This document shows, piece by piece, positions 23,336 to 28,179 of a DNA stretch of 28,179 nt; position 1 is the stretch's first letter; each line of letters opens with the position of its first letter. Made by a program: the position numbers and the translations under genes. Under the pieces are notes generated by a model that saw nothing but the letters and a program-made list of their open reading frames with translations, was not told the origin of the DNA and did no database searches. The DNA is from Nitrososphaerota archaeon (GTDB taxonomy: Archaea > Thermoproteota > Nitrososphaeria > Nitrososphaerales > Gagatemarchaeaceae), in NCBI GenBank assembly GCA_005877365.1, contig VBPP01000135.1:1-28179 (forward strand), in the 5' to 3' direction.

Positions 23336-24538
23336 ATGGCCCTTCCGCAGGCCGTATTCTTTGGAGTCGACCTAGTAAAGTTCGGGATCGACTTCGTGAA
23401 CTTTTACGCGCTCTACTTTGCAATCAGCCTCACCCTGAACCTTGAGGCTGGGTACACGGGCATTCCAAACTTCGGCAAGGTGTTGTATGTCGCTGGGGGC
23501 GCGGCGGTTGCTGGTTCGCTTTCCGGAAGATTAGCGGCCTACGTTTACGGAATAAACACCCATGGCGACTACGTCACCTTCAACGCCCAGATAATCACCC
23601 AAGTGAACAACCTAATCGCGTCTGACCCCGTCTTCGCTACCGAGCTGGTTCTTCTCTCGCTGCTGATAGCAGCTCTGATAGGCGCCGCCTTTGGTTATCT
23701 ATCGTCATATCCTGCGATCCGGCTGAGAGAGGATTACCTGGGTATGCTACTCCTGGCCGTGGCGCAATTCTTCCAAATATTCCTCAGAGGCTTCGTCCCG
23801 CTGGTCGGGGGGACACAGACAATCCAGGTACCAGACCCTTACGTTTACTTCGCCAGTCTTGGTATCGGATTCCGTGACCTTGTCGCGGCTGCGGTGATCA
23901 GCGTGTTCGCGATAACTGTGTACTTCTTCGCCGAAAAGGTGGCTAAGTCCCCCCTCGGAAGGACGATGAGAGCCGTGAGGGACAATGAGGACGCTTCTAG
24001 GGCGCTCGGGAAGGACGATGCATCGATCAGGAGAAAGGTGCTCGTGGTCGCCTCGGCGATGGCTGGGATGGCGGGTGCCCTCGTGACCTTTTACTATGGG
24101 TCGGTAGGAGCTGACACCTGGACCCGGTTCGCGTGGACATTCTGGCCTTGGTTGATAGTAATCATAGGAGGTGCGGCGAACAACGCTGGCATAGCTCTGG
24201 GGGCGCTGTTCTTCACGGCCCTGTTCAAGGGACTCGCTCAGATACAAGTTCTGCTTCCTCCTTCGGTTCTGAGCGACCCCAACTACATAGTCGACATCGC
24301 CTTCGCGGCTCTGATCGTGATCGTGCTTCTAGTCAGGCCGGAGGGGATATTGCGTGAACGGCCCACGCTTACGCTGCCGCGAAGGAAACTCGTGATGATT
24401 GCTCGGTCCTCCAGCACTCAACTCCCACCCGCGGAGGGCGATTCATCAACTCGAGAGGGAGGGGGGAAACTCGGAAGGCTGAAGTCGCTGCTCGGGCGAA
24501 TCTTGAAGAGGAGAGGGTCCGCCGACTCTGCCCGATAG
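23336..24538 (+). CDS. livM: Branched-chain-type ABC transporter permease, LivM-like
   Basis: A 400-residue permease partner of LivH. Family hallmarks are LTLNLEAGYTGIPNFGKVLYVAGGA near the N-terminus, LREDYLGMLLLAVAQFFQ, the VGGTQTIQVPDP segment, the cytoplasmic coupling loop GRTMRAVRDNEDASRALGKDDASIRRKVLVVA, and the terminal hydrophobic run ending LLVRPEGILRERP. A hydrophilic Ser/Gly/Arg-rich tail of about 50 residues follows the last membrane segment. ATG at 23336, directly after livH, so translation is probably coupled. Confidence 0.92.
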   Translation: MALPQAVFFGVDLVKFGIDFVNFYALYFAISLTLNLEAGYTGIPNFGKVLYVAGGAAVAGSLSGRLAAYVYGINTHGDYVTFNAQIITQVNNLIASDPVFATELVLLSLLIAALIGAAFGYLSSYPAIRLREDYLGMLLLAVAQFFQIFLRGFVPLVGGTQTIQVPDPYVYFASLGIGFRDLVAAAVISVFAITVYFFAEKVAKSPLGRTMRAVRDNEDASRALGKDDASIRRKVLVVASAMAGMAGALVTFYYGSVGADTWTRFAWTFWPWLIVIIGGAANNAGIALGALFFTALFKGLAQIQVLLPPSVLSDPNYIVDIAFAALIVIVLLVRPEGILRERPTLTLPRRKLVMIARSSSTQLPPAEGDSSTREGGGKLGRLKSLLGRILKRRGSADSAR

Positions 24539-24558
24539 CTGCTCTTTTCGCTCAAATC

Positions 24559-24567
24559 TTTATTATT
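24559..24567 (+). promoter_or_regulatory. Candidate TATA box for gins23-mcm
   Basis: TTTATTATT is centred about 30 bases before the TTG of the GINS gene, the same spacing as at ureA, livK and mgsA. A GGAGGG motif at 24581-24586 is well placed as a Shine-Dalgarno site, but would be untranscribed if transcription starts at the distance the TATA box predicts. Confidence 0.45.
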
Positions 24568-24592
24568 CGGACGGAATTCTGGAGGGTCTTCG

Positions 24593-25156
24593 TTGAGTTC
24601 TGTGGACTTTCCCCTCAGGGAGCTATTTCAGCAGAGAGAGAGGGATTACCTCTTGTCTAACGTGAAGGTGAGCATGCGCTCCGCGGTGGAGAACATCGAG
24701 GTAGGGGACCTCAAGGTCGAGAAACTGAGGGAGGGAGAGACAGCAGAACTCCCCAGGTGGGTCGCGGAGGAGTTCGCTAGCCTCGGCCTCGCAGAAGTCG
24801 CTGAGGAACCGTTCGAGACTGAGATACTGAAGTCTCTGAGTAGAGAGAAGATGATCGGAGCTTTCCAGCTCTCGAACCTCGCCCCAGACTTTTATCTCAG
24901 GATGAAGAGGAGGCTCGCCTACCTACGCGATGCGGCGGGAGCGGGGAGGGTGAGGAAGGAAGATTACGAGAGACTCAGGGCTAGCAGCTACGACCTCATC
25001 GGGATAAGGCTGGGGAAGCTTCTGTCTCTTTCGAGCTCCTCGACGACGCTCTCGGCTATCGCCGACAAGCTCACACCCGAGGAGAAGGTCTTCTTTGCCA
25101 CGTCGCAGTCGCTCACGAAGGAGTGGAGGACCACGCTGCTCGGAGAGAAGGCCTAG
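24593..25156 (+). CDS. gins23: GINS complex subunit, Gins23-like
   Basis: A 187-residue GINS-family protein, part of the CMG-type replicative helicase with MCM and a Cdc45/GAN partner. The N-terminal third carries the small beta domain signature (VGDLKVEKLREGETAELPRWVAEEFASLGLAEV, within 37-69), and the rest is helical with FYLRMKRRLAYLR and YDLIGIRLGKLLSLS. This B-then-A order is that of Gins23 rather than Gins51, and its direct linkage to mcm matches the arrangement known in Sulfolobus. It starts with TTG at 24593, and its stop codon is directly followed by the mcm start with no gap. Confidence 0.82.
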   Translation: MSSVDFPLRELFQQRERDYLLSNVKVSMRSAVENIEVGDLKVEKLREGETAELPRWVAEEFASLGLAEVAEEPFETEILKSLSREKMIGAFQLSNLAPDFYLRMKRRLAYLRDAAGAGRVRKEDYERLRASSYDLIGIRLGKLLSLSSSSTTLSAIADKLTPEEKVFFATSQSLTKEWRTTLLGEKA

Positions 25157-28100
25157 TTGGCGACCCTCGCGACTCGAAAGCTCTCGGAGCAATTCGAGGA
25201 GTTCCTCAAGACGGTGACGAACAAGAGCGGGGAGTACGTCTACAGGTCAAGCATTTCACAGCTGGCGGGGTCTGGCGGAAAGTCTCTTGTCGTTGAGTAC
25301 GAGGACCTCCTTAGGTACGACGACGAACTTGCAAAGAGACTCCTGGAGGAGCCCGACAAGACTCTCGAGTCATTCAGGACAGCCGCCTTCGAGACTCTCA
25401 GGTCGGAAAGCCCGAGCTACGCCGACCACGTTGCGAGGCTGCTAGCTGTGAGGATAAAGGGAATCCCAGATAGGGTTCCCTTGAGGAAGGTCGATACCTC
25501 CCACATCGACAAGATGATCGCCGTCTCGGGGATGGTTGTGAGGTCATCGGAGCTGAGGCCCCTGATGACGGAGGCCGCCTTCGTCTGCGAGAAGGGCGAC
25601 CTGACGTATCAGAAACAGGACGACATGCTGATGAAGAAGCCCCTGATGTGCGAGACCTGCGATTCAAGGAACCTCGAACTCGACAGGAAACGCAGCAAGT
25701 TCATCGACTACCAGATCCTGAGAGTCCAGGAGCTACCCGAGGAGCTCCCGGCGGGGCAGCTCCCCCAGTTCTTCGACGTGAACGCGGAGGGGGACATCGT
25801 GAATTCTGCGAGGCCCGGCGACAGGGTTGTCCTGACGGGGGTGATGAGGGCGGTTCCGGACTACTCGACCGGGCAGCTCAAGATGAGGCTCTTCAGATCG
25901 CAGATAGACTGCAACCACATCGAGGTCATCGGGAAGGAGCCGGAGCAGGTGCAGATTACCAGGGACGACGAGGCCCTAATCAGAAGCGTCGCCTCCCGCC
26001 CGGATGCGTATCAGAAGCTCATCGCCTCGATCGCCCCGGCAATAACAGGTCATGAGCCGGAGAGGGAAGCGATACTACTCCTGCTGGCGGGAGGGGTGGC
26101 GACTCATCTACCTGATGGCACGAAGCTGAGGGGTGACATTAATGTGTTATTCGTGGGTGATCCTGGCTGCCTCGTCGCTGACGAACGGGTGGTTTTGGGC
26201 AACGGCGCAATTGTGAAGATAGGCCAGGTGGGGAACGAACACTTGCAACCGCTCAACGTTCAGGTGTTAACGGGCGAAGGAGGAGGTCGGAGAGCGATGG
26301 CGACTAAGTTCCACATGTACAGGAGTCCTAGAATAGTCGAAATATTGACGGAATCGGGGAAGAGCATCAAGGGCACTCCTAACCACCCTCTCCTGCGCGT
26401 ACGCAATGAGAATGGGAGATTGGTGAGATCGTGGTACAGGCTGGACAGGTTCAAGGTTGGCGATAGAGTGGCTGTAGTCACGGGGTTCCCGTGCACAATC
26501 AGAGAGTTCGTAAGAACGAATTTCGTTGCGGTCGAGAGACACAAGTTCGGGCCAAAGTTCAACGCCAGACTCCCTGACCGAATGACACCACAACTTGCAG
26601 CCTTTTGTGGGTACGTGCTCGGCGACGGATGGATTTCCAACGATTCACAACGTTTTGGATTCGTTGTTGCTGAGCCCGAGTTGGACATCATGCCAATGTT
26701 GCTCTCGGTAGTGAAGGAGGTCTTTGGCTTGGAACCTAATATTTCGAGGCGCTTGATAAAGGGAAGAAAGGTGCCATTGCACTACGTCCACATGAGCAAT
26801 AAGGACATAGCCGCCAATCTCAGCTTTCTTAGGCAGAAGAGAGTCCCAGATATGGTACTTCGGTCTGGGAACAGCGTTGTTTCATCATTTCTCACGTGGC
26901 TCTATGAAGCCGACGGGTCAGTCTTTGCGAAAGGAAGGGGCTCACGAGCAATTTCCCTTAAGGCCAAGGACATCGAACTGCTTCGGGACGTCCAAGTTCT
27001 CTTGCTGCGTTTTGGAATCCACTCGAGAATAGTCGGTAATGCTCTCCTCATAAGAAGGGGAGAGGACATGTCCAGGTTTGCAAAGCACATCGGGTTCGCT
27101 TCGGCTAAGAAGAAAGCGATTCTCAAGAGTCTGAATGCCGACGCTCAGAACTTCGGAAGAGTGCACCGCCAGAGGAGCGAGAGAATCGTAAGCATCTCCA
27201 GACACGGACCGGCCGACGTCTACGACATTGAGGTACCAGACGGACATAGGTTCATAGCGAACGGGATCATCTCTCATAATACCGCCAAGTCAGAGATGCT
27301 GAAGTTCGCAGCCCAGGTGGCGCCTCGAGGCTTATTCGCTTCGGGGAGGGGCTCGACAGCGGCTGGCCTCTCAGCGGCGGTTATTAGGGAGAAGAACGTT
27401 TTCATGTTGGAAGCGGGAGTCGTCGTCTTGGCCGATCAGGGAATAGCTTGCCTTCACCCCGAAACAGCCGTGATCATCGGAGACAGAATCGTGAAAATAT
27501 CCGAGTTGGAAGAGGGCGTGAAATTTGAGAGAACTTTCTCGGGAGACGGAGAGGTGGAGATCGGCTTGCTCCGGGGAAGTGTACAATCGCTCGACCTGAA
27601 CAGACTTTCTTTGACGAGGACAGCGGCTACCTTAATTCGGCGGAAACGCTACAGAGGCATCCTTCGAGTTGTCAAGTTCAAGACAGGGCACACGATGAGA
27701 CTTACACCTGACCACCTTCTATTAGACGGCAACACGTTACAGTGGAAAGCGGTCGGTAGCCTCGAAAATGGCGACTACGTGGCTGCTCCGCTTAGACTGC
27801 CTCAGGTCTCGGAGAAGCAGTGGATATGGGATATCGCGTCCGACGATATCCGAGTCGAGCTTAGCGAAAACGAACGAAACGACTTGCAAGTCTTGGCAAG
27901 AAAGCAGGCTTCGAATTCAATAATCGATTCGCTCCGCAGCAGGTCACGCTTCACCTTCGGAGAGGTCAAGAGAATCGTTCGGTCTCTAGGAGCAGAAGAG
28001 GAATGGCGAAGGCGGTGTTTGAAGTTCGGCACAGCAAGACTGAGGACAGCTTGCATATCTCCGGAGATGGCTTACTTGGCGGGTTTTGTTTTTGGAGACG

Positions 28101-28179
28101 GATCCGCGAAGATGAAGAAAAACGGGCAAGTCTGGATTTCTGTTTCGCAGTCTCAGTCTCATGCTGCCTACAGGGAGAG
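25157..28179 (+). CDS. mcm: MCM replicative helicase precursor with two inteins, 3' end beyond window
   Basis: The frame is open from a TTG directly after the gins23 stop to the window edge. Extein residues 1-337 comprise the N-terminal domain with an OB fold and zinc-ribbon region (C144, C165, C168), then the start of the AAA+ domain (AILLLLAGGV, GDINVLFVGDPG). Residues 709-764 continue with TAKSEMLKFAAQVAPRGLF, SGRGSTAAGLSAAV and LEAGVVVLADQGIA, which is canonical MCM up to the Walker B. Intein 1 splits the Walker A between GDPG and TAKS; intein 2 enters just before the Walker B (GIA, then the expected CIDEFDKM). Both must be spliced out for ATPase activity. The zinc ribbon has only three cysteines; CEKG replaces the usual first CxxC. 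Confidence 0.95.
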   Translation, partial: MATLATRKLSEQFEEFLKTVTNKSGEYVYRSSISQLAGSGGKSLVVEYEDLLRYDDELAKRLLEEPDKTLESFRTAAFETLRSESPSYADHVARLLAVRIKGIPDRVPLRKVDTSHIDKMIAVSGMVVRSSELRPLMTEAAFVCEKGDLTYQKQDDMLMKKPLMCETCDSRNLELDRKRSKFIDYQILRVQELPEELPAGQLPQFFDVNAEGDIVNSARPGDRVVLTGVMRAVPDYSTGQLKMRLFRSQIDCNHIEVIGKEPEQVQITRDDEALIRSVASRPDAYQKLIASIAPAITGHEPEREAILLLLAGGVATHLPDGTKLRGDINVLFVGDPGCLVADERVVLGNGAIVKIGQVGNEHLQPLNVQVLTGEGGGRRAMATKFHMYRSPRIVEILTESGKSIKGTPNHPLLRVRNENGRLVRSWYRLDRFKVGDRVAVVTGFPCTIREFVRTNFVAVERHKFGPKFNARLPDRMTPQLAAFCGYVLGDGWISNDSQRFGFVVAEPELDIMPMLLSVVKEVFGLEPNISRRLIKGRKVPLHYVHMSNKDIAANLSFLRQKRVPDMVLRSGNSVVSSFLTWLYEADGSVFAKGRGSRAISLKAKDIELLRDVQVLLLRFGIHSRIVGNALLIRRGEDMSRFAKHIGFASAKKKAILKSLNADAQNFGRVHRQRSERIVSISRHGPADVYDIEVPDGHRFIANGIISHNTAKSEMLKFAAQVAPRGLFASGRGSTAAGLSAAVIREKNVFMLEAGVVVLADQGIACLHPETAVIIGDRIVKISELEEGVKFERTFSGDGEVEIGLLRGSVQSLDLNRLSLTRTAATLIRRKRYRGILRVVKFKTGHTMRLTPDHLLLDGNTLQWKAVGSLENGDYVAAPLRLPQVSEKQWIWDIASDDIRVELSENERNDLQVLARKQASNSIIDSLRSRSRFTFGEVKRIVRSLGAEEEWRRRCLKFGTARLRTACISPEMAYLAGFVFGDGSAKMKKNGQVWISVSQSQSHAAYRE
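26168..27280 (+). other. Intein 1 in MCM Walker A loop, with LAGLIDADG endonuclease domain
   Basis: A 371-residue in-frame insertion (residues 338-708 of the MCM precursor). It begins with the splicing nucleophile Cys (CLVADERVVLGNG, block A) and carries the block B TxxH motif in IKGTPNHPLLRV. Two dodecapeptide endonuclease motifs each hold an Asp (CGYVLGDGWI and FLTWLYEADGSV). It ends with VYDIEVPDGHRFIANG and SHN, the conserved penultimate His and terminal Asn. The +1 extein residue is Thr281 of the Walker A by base position 27281. All residues needed for splicing and homing are visible, so it is probably active. Base composition looks less GC-rich than the flanking extein. Confidence 0.95.
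27449..28179 (+). other. Intein 2 next to MCM Walker B, truncated by the window end
   Basis: A second in-frame insertion starts at Cys765 of the precursor (CLHPETAVIIGDRIVKISEL, block A), exactly where the MCM sequence GIACIDEFDKM should continue. Block B is present as GHTMRLTPDHLLL, and a LAGLIDADG-type motif as MAYLAGFVFGDGSAKM near the window edge. The second endonuclease motif, block F and the C-terminal HN are beyond the window, so completeness cannot be judged. It is only distantly similar to intein 1, so it looks like an independent acquisition rather than a duplication. Confidence 0.92.

Noticed and set aside
24581..24586. GGAGGG Shine-Dalgarno site for gins23
   Set aside because: Well spaced from the TTG, but the TATA-like element predicts transcription starting downstream of it; kept as a note only and not listed as a site.
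1..28179. tRNA, rRNA or CRISPR array
   Set aside because: No direct-repeat/spacer periodicity and no cloverleaf or rRNA-like stretch was seen in the intergenic regions, which are short.

Overview
This 28.2-kb window is archaeal chromosomal DNA. It carries clamp-loader RFC small subunit, a GINS subunit directly followed by MCM helicase, archaeal TATA-type promoters, many TTG starts and near-leaderless spacing. The gene set (archaeal replication genes, ureABCEFGD urease, branched-chain-type ABC uptake) would suit a Thermoproteota lineage such as a non-ammonia-oxidising member of the Nitrososphaeria. That placement is inference; no ribosomal marker is present.

Layout. 1-836: 3'-truncated RFC small subunit (minus). 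837-1199: no intact gene, but a decayed reading frame that resembles a molybdenum-cofactor nucleotidyltransferase (MobA). 1200-12051: a nine-gene minus-strand operon. Read in the direction of transcription it encodes a class II amidotransferase (mgsA), a GXGXG glutamate-synthase domain (mgsB), an FMN/Fe-S glutamate-synthase domain (mgsC), a degenerate mgsC paralogue, a glutamine-synthetase-like enzyme (gmaS), and the delta, alpha, gamma and beta subunits of a heterotetrameric sarcosine-oxidase-type enzyme (mgdB, mgdC, mgdD, mgdA). Taken together this is the complete N-methylglutamate pathway of indirect methylamine oxidation, known from methylotrophic bacteria. It is the most striking content of the window. 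12119-12600: a perfect inverted repeat and a broken DDE transposase. 12803-18044: urease operon ureABCEFGD (minus). 18140-19273: a monomeric sarcosine oxidase-like flavoenzyme (plus), divergent from ureA. 19290-24538: a five-gene branched-chain-type ABC importer split into two divergent arms. 24593-28179: gins23 and mcm. The mcm gene is interrupted by two inteins, one in the Walker A loop and one immediately before the Walker B motif; the second runs off the window.

How it fits together. GmaS would load methylamine onto glutamate, MgsABC would convert gamma-glutamylmethylamide to N-methylglutamate, and MgdABCD would oxidise that to glutamate plus a one-carbon unit, so nitrogen enters as glutamate/ammonium. 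Urease releases ammonia from urea. The neighbouring ABC importer plausibly brings in urea, an amino acid or an amine; its substrate cannot be read from sequence. The region therefore looks like an organic-nitrogen scavenging island between two blocks of replication genes, with transposon debris at the junction of the two main operons.
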